A stretch of 64,000 nt of DNA from Pohlia nutans (lineage: Eukaryota > Streptophyta > Bryopsida > Bryales > Mniaceae). The notes under the pieces are model-generated. The model had not been told where the DNA came from. It did not search any database and was given only the letters and a program-made list of their open reading frames with translations. Position numbers and translations under genes: made by a program. This document shows, piece by piece, positions 47,501 to 58,338 of the stretch (within the stretch, counting starts at the first letter, position 1; the number at the start of each line of letters is the position of its first letter). Where the stretch lies: positions 31,029,811 to 31,093,810 of the forward strand of contig CM040085.1 in NCBI GenBank assembly GCA_022496805.1, in the 5' to 3' direction.

Positions 47501-48735
47501 TTGACGTCTGTACCGCATTCTTCCATGGAGAAATTGACGAAGAGTTGTATATGATACAACCTCCCTATTTTGAAGACAAATCAATCCCCCAGCGTGTCTG
47601 CCGCCTAAAGAAGTCTATCTACGGCCTGCACCAAGCCTCTCGGGTGTGGAATCGACGATTCAACGAATTCTTGATGAGACACAGCCTCAAATCCACAGAC
47701 GCAGATCCGTGCATTTATGTCTCCACAATAGATCCTGTTGTTCTTCTTGCCATATTTGTTGACGACGGTCTGGTAGCGGCAAGAGATAGAAGCACCATTT
47801 CAGCGATTCTTGACGAAATGAACGATGTCTTCAAAGTCCGACAGAACGAGCCTGACACATATGTGGGACTGCACATCACTCGCTACCGCCACATGCGATC
47901 CTTATTCCTCGATCAGACTCAATATGTAGATCGTCTGCTCAAGCGATATGGCTACACCAACCTTCACCCGGTACACGTACCTGTTGATCCTAATATTAAG
48001 CTCCATATCGACATGGATCATGACACAACAGACGACCACGAACCGGATTTTCCCTATAAGCAACTACTCGGCAGCGTTGCTTTTGCCGCACTGAGAACTC
48101 GCCCCGACATTGCCTATGCAGTGAGCAGTTGCGCGCGCTTCAATCATTGCTACACCAGATCCCACTACACCGCTCTCAAGAAGGTGATCTGTTACCTCAA
48201 GGCCACCAAAGATTACGGTATCAGCTTCTTTGCTACTAACACACCGCATACTCTCCAAGCATACTGTGATGCAGACTACGGGCAGGATACAGATGACAGA
48301 AAATCACGCTCAAGAGTAGTTCTCATCATCAACAACGGACCCATTGCCTGGTTGAGTCGTAAGCAATCCTGTACATCATCATCGACAACGGAGGCTGAAT
48401 ATCTTGCCGCTCATATCGCTACAAAAGAAATCCTATGGAGCCGCCGCTTACTTGCAGGACTGGGCTACCCTCAGCGCAACCCTACTTCTCTCATGTCGGA
48501 CAATTAGTCAGCAATTCGCCTGATCCTTAATCCCGAGTATCACCAGAAGACAAAACACATTGACATCCAGTACCACGTCATCCGCGAACATCAAGCCAAT
48601 GGCGACATTTCAGTTTCGTATGTCTCAACAAAGGACCAGATCTCGGACATCTTCACGAAGGCTCTCTCTCCAACCAGATTCCTTCAACTTCGTGAGCTAC
48701 TTGGTGTTCATCGTCCTCAGATCTTACCTTTGTAG
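44560..48735 (+). pseudogene. copia gag-pol, remainder, two internal stops
   Basis: Order along the frame: rest of gag, zinc knuckle CHNCDKPGHWQGEC (45201-45242), protease WYADSAASSHM (about 45462-45494), integrase HHCC (WHARLCH...CEGCCYG) and DDE core (ADIMGPM, KTDRGGEF, AERENRT), reverse transcriptase with AIFVDDG (about 47750), and RNase H with TEAEYLA (about 48392). Protease-integrase-RT-RNase H order is diagnostic of Ty1/copia. TAG at 46492 and at 48505 interrupt the frame. Both fall on positions where relatives have Gln (the second is in the SDNQS motif), and reading resumes at once. True stop is TAG at 48733. The copy is defective but nearly full length. Confidence 0.9.
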
Positions 48736-48821
48736 ATCATTTAGTTCTCTCCCTCATGACTGCACTCTGAAGTGGGAGTAATGATAAACTTTGTCATTGT
48801 GCACATGAGGTCGAGTGGGAG

Positions 48822-49020
48822 TATTAGAACAAGTTGGATGAATACGTTCGCCCTTCATGTGGATGACAAAGTTTCATTCATCCTTATGTGCTTCACAGCG
48901 AAGCTTCTGTATAATTTGCGTGTGAATGTAAATCCGGTCGTCATTGTTTCCGGTCATTTCTGGCTCTTGAGTTATGTGCTGTTCTTGCTCCAGTTAACTC
49001 ATGGTTGCATAATTCTAATA
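48822..49020 (+). repeat. 3' LTR of the copia element
   Basis: Partner of 34742-34941, starting TATTAGAACAAG. A purine-rich GAGGTCGAGTGGGAG just upstream is the likely polypurine tract. The terminal words TATTAGAA and TTCTAATA form an eight-base inverted repeat. Confidence 0.9.
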
Positions 49021-49025
49021 AATAG

Positions 49026-50532
49026 GGGAACTAATACTTGTTTTTCATTTTTGTTAAAGTTAAAGTTGTTAAAGTTAAAGTACTGCATAGTAACTAGCAG
49101 TTAACTAGCAGTCAGTCCCAATAAACTTAAAAACGATCTGTAGTTTCTATATCCGCCCAAAGCAAAAGTAGGCTTACTCTTAAGTTAAAGCCCACCTTCT
49201 AAAGTTAACCTTCTATGGTGGGAGTAATGTATAAAAGGGCAACTCTCCCTCAGAGTTGCACACACTTCTTCATAGCTCTTCATATTTTCAATATTTTTTT
49301 TTCTCTCTCTCAACAATTTCCAATCCAATCAGTTTGCTAACTTGGCATTCATAATTGATCGCCACAACTAATGGTTGTAATAATTTGATTGGGAACTCAC
49401 AAAGTTGAAACATGTGCTTGCATAGGTGACTGGAATTGGTCCCTAACAAGTTCTGATGCTGCTACCATAACAAAAAAGAGAAATTCGAAGTATTTCTTGG
49501 TCCCAGTGTACAATACAGGCCATCTTCGTCACGCGTTCCACGAGGCTCGGAAGCCGTGCCTAACATAACATTCAGTAGCATGCATTGTCTCTGCCTTGGC
49601 TCTACAGTAGATGGTGTGGAATAGTCCACACCCAAGAGTACTTTCATCAGTAGCTAAGTGGACAGGTGGAGGCGCAAGGTGATGAAGGAAAGGCTACAGA
49701 ATGTTCTGCTTCGCAACCCGCGAGAACGATGAACGATCCTTCCCTGGCAATACATCCGCCGCCCCACAAGCATTTCGTACTTGCCGCTCCTTCCTACCAG
49801 TCCACTGCTCACAACGTGATCCGCCCCTGTTTTCGTCGATCTTGCTGCCCTGACAGAGACTCGGTCGTTTTCCTCGTCGCACTCCTTTTTCTACACAGGT
49901 GGGTCGTGGCATTTTACTTTTCTCACAAGTCACAGCGTCCGTCGTCGGTGTCTGGAATGCTGCCAGGGTCCGTCACTTCAATCGCTTTCTCTCATCCAGT
50001 ACCAAAACCCAGCGAGCTCGGTTTGGAAGCATCTAGTGATTTCGTAAGGAGGCTCACATTGTATCTGTGCTCTACACGCCAGATCTGGTTAGATTGTTGT
50101 CCTTGCTCGTAATATGTTGTCTTTGAGCGTTTTAGGGTTTCTGGGAGATTCAATTCGACAGCTGCCAATTGCTCATATGTATACGGCATAAGTGCTTTAC
50201 CTACTGAATGTCCTTCACGAGGGTTTGGTGGAACTCGTGGTACCGGATGTTTTGAGTGGGGGTTATTAACCTCTAAAGGACCAAGAAGCCCAAATTGGGC
50301 TACATGTTTTTTTTAGCAGTTTTGAGTAGGTTCTATGTTGGGGTTTCTTTTGTTCAAATTTATTTGGTTCTTCACTGATTCCAGTGATATAATATTTGAT
50401 CCCATCTGAATTATTGATTTTTCATAATATGATTGATTGAATGTGTCATTTTAAAACCATGAATTCTTGGTCCTTTTAAGGGTTAATTCAGAGCTTGAGA
50501 GTTAACGTCAAGAAGTGGGATTCTATTTGCAG
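49026..50532. other. LTR-like remnant and upstream region of the HAD gene
   Basis: At 49070-49320 GTTAAAG repeats, CCTTCTATGGTGGGAGTAATG, TATAAAAGGGCAACTCTCC and a pyrimidine-rich tail look like an old LTR promoter, but no partner is seen. A plus frame at 49666-50112 has no support. An acceptor (CTATTTGCAG, 50523-50532) 35 bases before the HAD start shows that the gene has a 5'-leader intron, which holds the MITE at 50266-50486. Confidence 0.4.
50266..50486. mobile_element. TTAA-bounded MITE (best-preserved copy)
   Basis: The 221-bp element starts TTAACCTCTAAAGGACCAAG and ends TCCTTTTAAGGGTTAA, with inner ends GACCAAGAA and TTCTTGGTC in inverse. Treating TTAA as target duplication leaves terminal repeats beginning CCYYTAAAAGGACC, like piggyBac-type ends. 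Relatives occur at 25202 (left half), 33276, and more distantly at 10590 and 52612. Confidence 0.7.
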
Positions 50533-50567
50533 GAGGATTCTATCTGAGGCAGAGGAAAACTTGAGCT

Positions 50568-52148
50568 ATGGCGGGGGTGGCCAACAAGGACGTGGAGGAG
50601 ACGCCATCACCGTCTCATCGCTACGAGACGCTTATCTTTGATCTGGATGACACATTGTACCCTCTCAGCAGTGGCTTAGCGCAGGCTTGTCGACAGAACA
50701 TTGAGGCTTACATGGTGGAGAAGCTGGGAATTGATCCTGCCGCCGTGCCGGACATGTGCACCAGGCTCTACAAAGCTTACGGGACCACTATGGCTGGACT
50801 CTGGACTGAAGGATATTATTTCGACCACGATGATTTTCACAGGTACTTCCATGATTTCTGTTTTCCACTGCATTTGTAGCTCTTTCTAAGGCACGCCCTA
50901 GAAAGCCTTCCTTCGTTCAATGCTTTCAACAGTGCATTTGTATGTTCAAGTGGCAATTTGAGAGGGAACACTAAAATCTTCAAATATAACTTGTTTCGTG
51001 CATCATCTCTCATGTTGTTCGTCTCTTCAAGTTAGCTAGTTCTATTTTATCACTGTTCAACATGATTAGTACCACTTAGGGTCTTTGAAGTTTGTATGTC
51101 AAGAGCAAGTTCAATGCCTATTCCTCAAGATCTGGAACCTATCATTACATGTAGTATTCAATAGTTGATTTCAGACTTTGTGGCTTGAGATGCATTCCAC
51201 GATCAAAGCTGCCCACATGGAAATATGTGTGTGGTCACTAAAGTGATCTATGTTAAACTCGTTTTCCATCTCCCTACTTGGATAATGTTTCCAAACTAGT
51301 TTCACCTCGCTCCATTGAATAGTCCTCTTGTTAATCATGTGAATCACTACTTGGGGTCAAAGTTTTTTTTAGTGGTGAATGTTGTGATTGGCTACTCATG
51401 AGTTCATCCTGATTCTCTTTCAGCCTCCGTTCCTTAAGGTCTGAAACTCACTAATGTAAAAATCATTGAAGAGCTTGGTGTTTGTAACGAGAGGCGGTTC
51501 TTACGATTGCGTGCTGTTTTAAGAAGAGTGAGGAAGTTATACTGTGTGTTTCGGTGAAGAATGGTTTAAGCTCTTTAGTGTTATTGATATGCACTATGGT
51601 ATGATGATGCTGACAGGTACGTCCATGGTCGGTTGCCCTACCATCTGCTGAGACCGGACCCTGTGCTTCGCAATCTGCTGCAAAGCATGCCGCAAGCCAA
51701 GTACATCTTCACGAACGCGGACAAGGTGCACGCGGACGTGGTGTTGAAGTTGCTAGGCGTGGAGGATCTGTTCAAGGGCATCCTGTGTTTTGAGACCTTC
51801 AACAGTCACGGCGCCATGGCGAAGGCGAGTGGAGACCAGAAACTAGATGCTACCGTGCCCATCGTTTGCAAACCGACTGTGGCGTGCATGCAGGAGGCGG
51901 TGCAGCTGCTGCAGGTCAACCCTGCCAAAACGCTCTACTTCGACGACAGCGCCAGGAACATCTTCGGAGGCAAGGAGGTGGGCTTGCACACCGTGTTGGT
52001 TGGCAGCTTGATCCCTTGCGAAGGCGCGGACCTCACCATTGGCAGCATCCACAACGTCAGGGAGTCCATTCCTGAGGTCTGGGCTGAGCCTCACTTCTTT
52101 GATGAACTGCGTCTGTCCCGGAAGATCGCTGTGGAGACGCTTGCTTGA
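50568..52148 (+). CDS. HAD-family pyrimidine 5'-nucleotidase (SDT1-like)
   Basis: Two exons, 50568-50842 and 51617-52148, give 268 residues; the junction DFH-R-YVHGRLPY is in phase and matches plant homologues. HAD motifs: FDLDDTLYPLSSG with nucleophile Asp25 and Asp27, IFTNADKVHA (motif II), a Lys in CKPT (motif III), and YFDDSARNI (motif IV). Members of this subfamily remove phosphate from pyrimidine mononucleotides or similar small substrates in the cytosol or plastid; the exact substrate is not readable here. All catalytic residues are present and no break is seen. Start chosen at ATG 50568 (context GAGCTATGGCGG), 35 bases after the leader acceptor. The exons are GC-rich compared with the intron. 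Confidence 0.92.
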
Positions 52149-52249
52149 TTGTGCTGCTGCAGAATGAATGATTTCTGCGATTCTAACTTCTCCATTTTGC
52201 TGGGGATGGTGTACATTAATTGGATGGTTTGGTTTTTGCTAGATTCTAG

Positions 52250-52577
52250 TTCTCTTCTCATGCTTAGACATTGAGTAAAGGTTCAACAAACGGTGAAGCA
52301 TACCAGTTTTAAAGACTTTTCCTTATCTAAGTTGTCTTCTCATGCTTAGACATTGAGTAAAAGTTCAACAAACGGTGAAGCAAACCAGTTTTAAAGACTT
52401 TTCGTTATCTAAGTTCTCTTCTCATGCTTAGACATTGAGTAAAAGTTCAACAAACGGTGAAGCAAACCAGTTTTAAAGACTTTTCGTTATCTAAGTTCTC
52501 TTCTCATGCTTAGACATTGAGTAAAAGTTCAACAAACGGTGAAGCAAACCAGTTTTAAAGACTTTTCCTTATCCAAG
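52250..52577 (+). repeat. 82-bp tandem repeat, four copies, 3' of the HAD gene
   Basis: CTCATGCTTAGACATTGAG starts at 52257, 52339, 52421 and 52503. Units also carry CAACAAACGGTGAAGC and CAGTTTTAAAGACTTTTC. The array begins about 100 bases after the stop codon, so it may be transcribed as part of the 3' UTR. Confidence 0.9.
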
Positions 52578-52611
52578 TTAAGTAGATGCTGCTATTGACA
52601 TTTTGAAGCAT

Positions 52612-53156
52612 TTAACCCTTTAATGTCCTGATTCAACACTGTTTTCAAAGATTCGTTATAAATTGTTTGATGAAAAACAAAAATAGAGTTGATGTACACA
52701 ACAAAGTTGTAAATGTCAATGTGAAGATCACATCTGTATGGTTGGATTCATCATATATTTTATGAATATTTTTTAATTAATTTTGCAAGGTTCTCTTGAA
52801 ATTCCATTAAAAATCCCAAATTAACACAAAAATAAATAAATATTGTAATGAAATTGGAATAACATGCACTACAATGGTATGATTTTCATTATTTGATTCT
52901 ACTTATTTTGAAAAATCATGTTTTAAGATTTCACTTTTTGAAAAAAGAATGAAACTTGATATAAACTAATTGTGTTATTTTTTCAAAAAATGATAATATC
53001 TTATTTTGAAGATCCATATTGTACAAATGATAGTTAACTAGCACAAGAACTAAGAGAAATTTGGATGGATGAAAAATTGTACAAGATGTAGTGTTGAGAA
53101 AGGTCGCAATTTGTTCGTCGTCCATTATATGAACGCAAAGCGCTTTAAAGAGTTAA
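52612..53156. mobile_element. TTAA-bounded MITE, long diverged copy
   Basis: The segment begins TTAACCCTTTAATGTCC and ends CGCTTTAAAGAGTTAA, an inverted pair with the same TTAACYCTTTAA end as the shorter elements. The interior is AT-rich and non-coding. Borders are less certain than for the copy at 50266. Confidence 0.4.
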
Positions 53157-53394
53157 ATAGGTGACTTGAGGAATGTTTTCTAGTCAACATATGAATGTGT
53201 TCAGTACCAGTGTTGTAATAGTATCACAAGGTTCTCAGCGAAATGAATGAATTAGAGTCATTATGAGAAGCAGTGGACAAGGTTTCACTGTAGGAAGATG
53301 CCATAACAATCCAACACTCAATTCTCTCTAATGACATTGCCTAGGAAAGAATGACACTGTCCAATAAAGAAATGTGCTTCTAAATGCAGTCACA

Positions 53395-53650
53395 TATGTT
53401 CACAACATGATATGTAGAAGTTGTCCAATTAGATGTTACTAGTAGATAGTAGAAAAACGGCACTGCTGAGGGAGGTGCCTAGGCAAGTGATGTGGCCATG
53501 TGTGGAATTGGACAACATTTGCCACTTGCCTGGGCACTTCCCTAGGCAATGCTACCTTTTCTACTAGTGTGTGTACACAACTTGACATGCAGAAGTTGTT
53601 CAATCAGATGTGTACACAACTTGATATGTAGAAATTATCCAATCAAATGT
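53395..53650. repeat. ACTTGACATGYAGAAGTTRTCCAAT repeats
   Basis: A 36-40 base unit (CAACTTGACATG, AGAAGTTGTCCAAT, CAGATGTGTA) occurs once at 53398, twice at 53571-53650 and three times at 56234-56345. The CACTA-like element at 53438 seems to have entered the first array. Function unknown. Confidence 0.65.
53438..53569. mobile_element. Small inverted-repeat element with CACTAGTAGAAAA ends
   Basis: ACTAGTAGATAGTAGAAAA...GGTGCCTAGGCAAGTG on the left pairs with CACTTGCCTGGGCACTTCC...TTTTCTACTAGTGTG on the right. The right end, inverted, reads CACTAGTAGAAAAGG, the start typical of plant CACTA elements. About 130 bp, no coding capacity. Confidence 0.6.
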
Positions 53651-54301
53651 ACAAAGTGTCCTTACAATTTTCACCAAGACCAACTCCTTGCACCGCCACT
53701 GCCGCATGGAGTGCAGATTACACATCTGTGGGTGCGGCACCCCCTCCAGATGATCTCCTGGTCATTGCTTCTCCCTTGCTTTGTAATTATAGCACTAATA
53801 TTTCAATTCACTCACAAGAGTTATCCTTAAAGTGAGAATCAAGTAACTTGTTTACCACATGGTGTTTTCGATCTTGATATAGAATTTTTTAACTCCCACT
53901 TACACAAGCCACCAAGCTCCTTCCCTTGGGGGAGCATGAGGTTGTGGAGGTATGTGGAGATTCCTCTGTGGGAACTCAAGCTAGGTTTGGGAAGTTGCTC
54001 TTGCATTGGGGAGGTTCAAGATTCAAATCTCTCTAACATTACAATGAAAGAAGAAGAATGATCTATTTGTTTCATAATGATCTTGGTCACAGTCGGGTTT
54101 TGTAATATATCTTATATAGGATAGTTACTTCTCTCAGAAGAAGAGCTTGTTGCAAATTGTGATGTTCAATAGGTCACAAAGGGAGTGAATCGAATTCAAT
54201 GTACTAAGGGAGAGTTGTGCGTTTCATACATGTAGAAGAGTGATCCCATTGATTTTCCTTTTTGTACAAGACTTCCTCTTACATGAGAGCATTAAATAAT
54301 A

Positions 54302-54870
54302 CTCCCTCTGTCCCATAATAGGTGATGCTTTTGAGAAAAAAAATTGTTCCAAATTAAGTCACTTGATGCAAATCATTTATTCAATTTGAAGTTGTTGTTT
54401 TATAGATTCTAACAAAGCAAAATTACAATACATGTGCATAGGAAGCACATGAAGTGCTTTTTTGTTTGTGAAGCTTGTTTTTGTTCATGTGTGGAATCCA
54501 ATAACTACATCAACCACCTACTTTCATAATTTCTACCATGCAATCTTGTAAACTCAAGAAAGCCTTATTCAAAAGTTGAATTGACATGCTATCATACGCC
54601 TCTTTACAGCATGAACAAGTTTATCAATTCATTTAAGAGCTTGCTCATGTTGAATAGATTGAATAGCCGGACCTCTTTAATGTCACAGTCTATGAGCTCT
54701 TAGATGCCACTTGCCAGCCACTTATACTATATGCAGTATGATATTGCTTGAATATACAACTACTCCAAAATAGAAACTTATTATATTATGGTGAGATTTG
54801 ATGAAATCATTCTAGGTTGCTTATTTTTTGATTTTTTTCAAAAACATCACCTATTATCGGACGGAGGGAG
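54302..54870. mobile_element. Stowaway-type MITE
   Basis: The element starts CTCCCTCTGTCCCATAATAG and ends with the near inverse (CTATTATCGGACGGAGGGAG). TA flanks it at 54300-54301 and 54871-54872. CTCCCTC ends with TA duplication are the signature of Stowaway elements, non-autonomous relatives of Tc1/mariner. At 569 bp it is long for the class. Confidence 0.88.
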
Positions 54871-54872
54871 TA

Positions 54873-57141
54873 ATATTGATTGTTGAAGTATGCGACCCCC
54901 ATATTGCTCGAGAGCTTTGGAAGTATGTGCCCCAGTCTACTCTAATACTGAAAAGTTGCAGTTGTCTACTTCTAAAGTGATGGGTGATCCTTAACCCCAC
55001 ACACTTGGGTCACACAAATTAGCGGTGAGGTAGGTTCAGGTCTCCATTATCCCATATGCATTTCTACTCGCATTTACACTCCCTGTATAAGTTCCAAGAC
55101 ACTCACTCTTACCCTTCACGTAGTCGGGTGCTCAACACAGAGCGAACTATTCTTTCGCCTTTTACTAAAGAATACCGTGCTACTAAAGAATACCGTGCAC
55201 ATGGTACATTCACTGGCATACCCCTTTTTTTGGACTGCCCCTCACGGGGCCCATCAATGAAATGACTAAATTGGAATGATGCTCTCTATCAGTGATCTTT
55301 TTAAGGAATTTTGAAAGTAGCTTAACTTGCTATCAACCTTACTTTGTTGGAGTTGAATATTCCTTGTTTTTTTGGCTAAAATCTTTAAAACATCAGAGTT
55401 CACTGAAAAGAGTGTCTCAAAGTGGAAAGAAACTTCAAACTTACATCATACTTGTTTTGAGTTCAAAAAGATTGCAAAACTAGTCTATGGGTGAGTTGGA
55501 GAATAGTCTAAAGTAAGGCCCTACGCCACTATGGAGTGTGGAATTCATGACCTCCCCAATACTAGAGGAGAGTTCCTACAAGTTCCTCCAAGTCGAGACC
55601 CGACCATGGGAACTATTTATGAATAATGCTTGTTAGAAATTGTAATTATAGGAAGCAAACTCCACTTGAAATTTACTCATGCACCACTTGTGTTTTCAGA
55701 TAATTCTATTATCATAAGTAATTTTACAGCCACAAGATTTCTAGCAGTGCTCCCATATCGTTTGGTGGCTCATGGGATGAGCGAGCCATACAAGTAGCCC
55801 AAATGGTGAGGCTCTCATTACTTACCAAGGTCGGGTCAATCTATGATCCAAAAGGTGGATGGTCTAGAGGAGCCTGCCCCGTTGCACCACGGGCCGGGTT
55901 ACTATAGTATCTTCCCACGGGAGGCATACACGTCATAATTTGTGGCAGCAAGGGCTCACATTCGCGCGGCCTTTACCCAACCCAATCACATATGAAACTG
56001 CATTTACTTTTGGGGTTGCACTTGTTGCTTGGAAACCCTTCGGTATTCAATTTCTGCACCTGGTTTGCTTTGATTGAATTATATACATTACACGTACAGA
56101 GTCACATTGGCCCACAGTGATACCATTGCATTGCATACTTTCAAGATGACATCCCGAGCAGGTTGTAAACTTGTGATGGATAGAGTTACACCAGACAGGG
56201 AAATATTTGCAAAAGACATACTGTTCAATATAGTACAACTTGACACGTAGAAGTTATCCAATCATATGTACAACTTGACATGCAGAAGTTATCCAATCAG
56301 ATGTGTAAAAACTTGACATGTAGAAGTTGTCCAAGCAAATGTGTACATAACATGGTACATTTTCAAATAAACAAGGAACCTATAATTATTGAATGTGATT
56401 GGAGATGTTGGAGGCATTGAGTGTGCATCCAAACCTCTTTAATGTCATAGCCTAGGAGTCCTTGATTATATGGAATTTTGGAATAGTGTGACAATTCAAT
56501 ATAATGTTGATAGTTTTTTGTTGCATGTGAAAGTGAAGTTAAAGAAGTAATTGGGGTTGTAGGAGTCAAGAAGGTCATTGAGTACCCTTCTTGAGCTTGC
56601 CAAACACCTTGTTATCACATTTTCATATAACTCTGTGTAATATAAGCAAGTGACTGTGACAATATATAATGAATCATCCTATATGAACTCCAATGAGTTA
56701 TAATTATTTTACTCATGTTAAAAATTTGAAATCTCATGTGCATTTTTATTATAAAATTATCGGAAGAACCATTTACATTTGGTATCAAATACCAAATCAT
56801 ATGCAATGCATATGAAGATGTGAACCAAACAATAGCTCAATTTATCTTTGAATAGATCTAAATATTAAAAGGCTCTACCTTTAAAAAAAATTAATGAAGA
56901 TTCAATCTTCATATGTAAGTTGCTAATTACCAACATGTCTATATGTTGTAAAATTATTTGAAGGACCATCAACAATTGGTACCAAGTACCAATTATATCC
57001 ATCACATATGAGGATGTGATTGATGAATGTTCTTTGCACTCTACTAATAACCAATACAATGACAACACATGAATGATAAACTATATCAAAAGTATTATTG
57101 AATGTCTACTCTTCTAAAAGATCAGGAAGAAAGTTAAAGTC
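54873..57141. other. No gene seen
   Basis: Intergenic DNA with a small duplication (AAAGAATACCGTGC at 55167 and 55185), the third dispersed-repeat copy at 55750-55860 and the short array at 56234-56345. The AT-rich stretch 56380-57090 carries two related segments (56750-56820 and 56935-57015: AAAATTAT, GAA-GACCATC, TTGGTA-CAA-TACCAA) that look like diverged duplicates. No coding support. Confidence 0.4.
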
Positions 57142-57397
57142 TCATTCACCAGATTCAAGCTCAACGACGTCGTCACTTGCTTCTGGAGAAGAAGATGTTG
57201 AACCGCTATTAGTCTCGGTGGTAGTGCTTGAAATTGGAGGCTCAACAGTTGGAGAAACAACATTGCCAGAATTCGGAGAATTGGTTGGTGAAGCGCTTGC
57301 ACTAGCACTAACATCATTTGAAATAGGAGAAGAAGCCGGAGAAACGCTCTCGGAATTGCTTGAAGTAGGAGAAGGAGCTAGTGAATTTGTCTCGTCA

Positions 57398-57428
<31 letters not shown>

Positions 57429-58338
57429 CGTCACAATCATCATCATCATCGTCATCATCGTCATCATCATCATCGTCATCGTCATCATCATCACCGTGTT
57501 TTGATTTTTTGCACTTACTATGATCGTCATCGTCGTCATCATCGTCGTCATCATCATCGTCGTCATCGTCGTCATCGTCATCATCGTCGTCACAATCGTC
57601 ATCATCGTCATCGTCATCGTCGTCATCGTCGTCGTCATCATGTTTTGATTTTTTGCATTTGCTATGCTTCTCATCGTCATCATCGTCGTCATCGTCGTCA
57701 TCATCGTCGTCATCATCATCGTCGTCATCGTCGTCATCGTCATCATCGTCACACTTACAACCATCGTCATCGTCATCGTCATCGTCGTCGTCATCGTCAT
57801 CGTCATCGTCGTCGTCATCGTCATCATCGTCGTCCGCTGCAGCCACAGGAGATGGAGCTATAGTCGATGAGTCGTTGTCGTCGTCGTCATCGTCATCGTC
57901 ATCGTCGTCGTCATCGCATGAGCAAACTTTCTTTTTACCTTTAGATTTCTTCTTCTTCTTGATTGATTTTCCAGTGCTCCCACTAGACTTGCCACCCAGG
58001 AGACTCCTCACCAGTTGAACATAATGCGACAGCGCATTAGGAACCGAAGTGGAGTCCCCTTCGGCTATGGCGCCCGAGCTTGAGGAGAGCGCAACGGCGC
58101 TGTATGGATCAAGGTCGTCGGAGTAATCAAGGTCGTCGGAGTAATCAAGATCGAGGGATTCACCAGATAACGCGTCTGCAGATTCTTCCAGCGTCTTGGG
58201 ATCATGTAAATGTGGCTCGGAAGCAGCGACGCTATCATGGTTGAACAGAGGCCTGGCACTTGCGAGAGTGATCAGGGAAGCACAGAGCAGCAGCATGACT
58301 GCCATCGCCATTGTCATCTTCGTCCTTCGGGAGGCCAT
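57142..58338 (-). CDS. Secreted poly-aspartate protein with Ser/Pro-rich tail
   Basis: 398 residues from ATG 58338 (MASRRTKMTMAMAVMLLL...ASARPLF, a clear signal peptide). After an acidic segment with repeated DLDYSDD and a basic patch (KKKKKSKGKKK) come about 135 aspartates in seven or eight runs of 13-27. They are separated by cysteine-bearing linkers: CSC, GCKC, HSKCKKSKH twice, single Cys. The last 85 residues are Ser/Thr/Pro-rich (APSPTSS, SPASSPIS, SPTNSP), like arabinogalactan proteins. I know no family for the whole. Exported acidic runs suggest calcium or metal binding in the wall; that is inference. The run DNA is a GAT/GAC microsatellite open in all frames, so antisense frames here are artefacts. 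An in-frame ATG 42 bases upstream is less likely, since it precedes the signal. Confidence 0.75.

Noticed and set aside
49070..49320. Solo LTR downstream of the copia element
   Set aside because: A TATAAAAG promoter-like core and pyrimidine tail are present, but no partner LTR, defined ends or target duplication could be found.
57378..58018. Poly-Ser, poly-His/Arg, Met-Thr and Val/Ile frames over the Asp-rich gene
   Set aside because: The GAT/GAC microsatellite is open in every frame. Only the poly-Asp frame has a signal peptide and sensible flanks.
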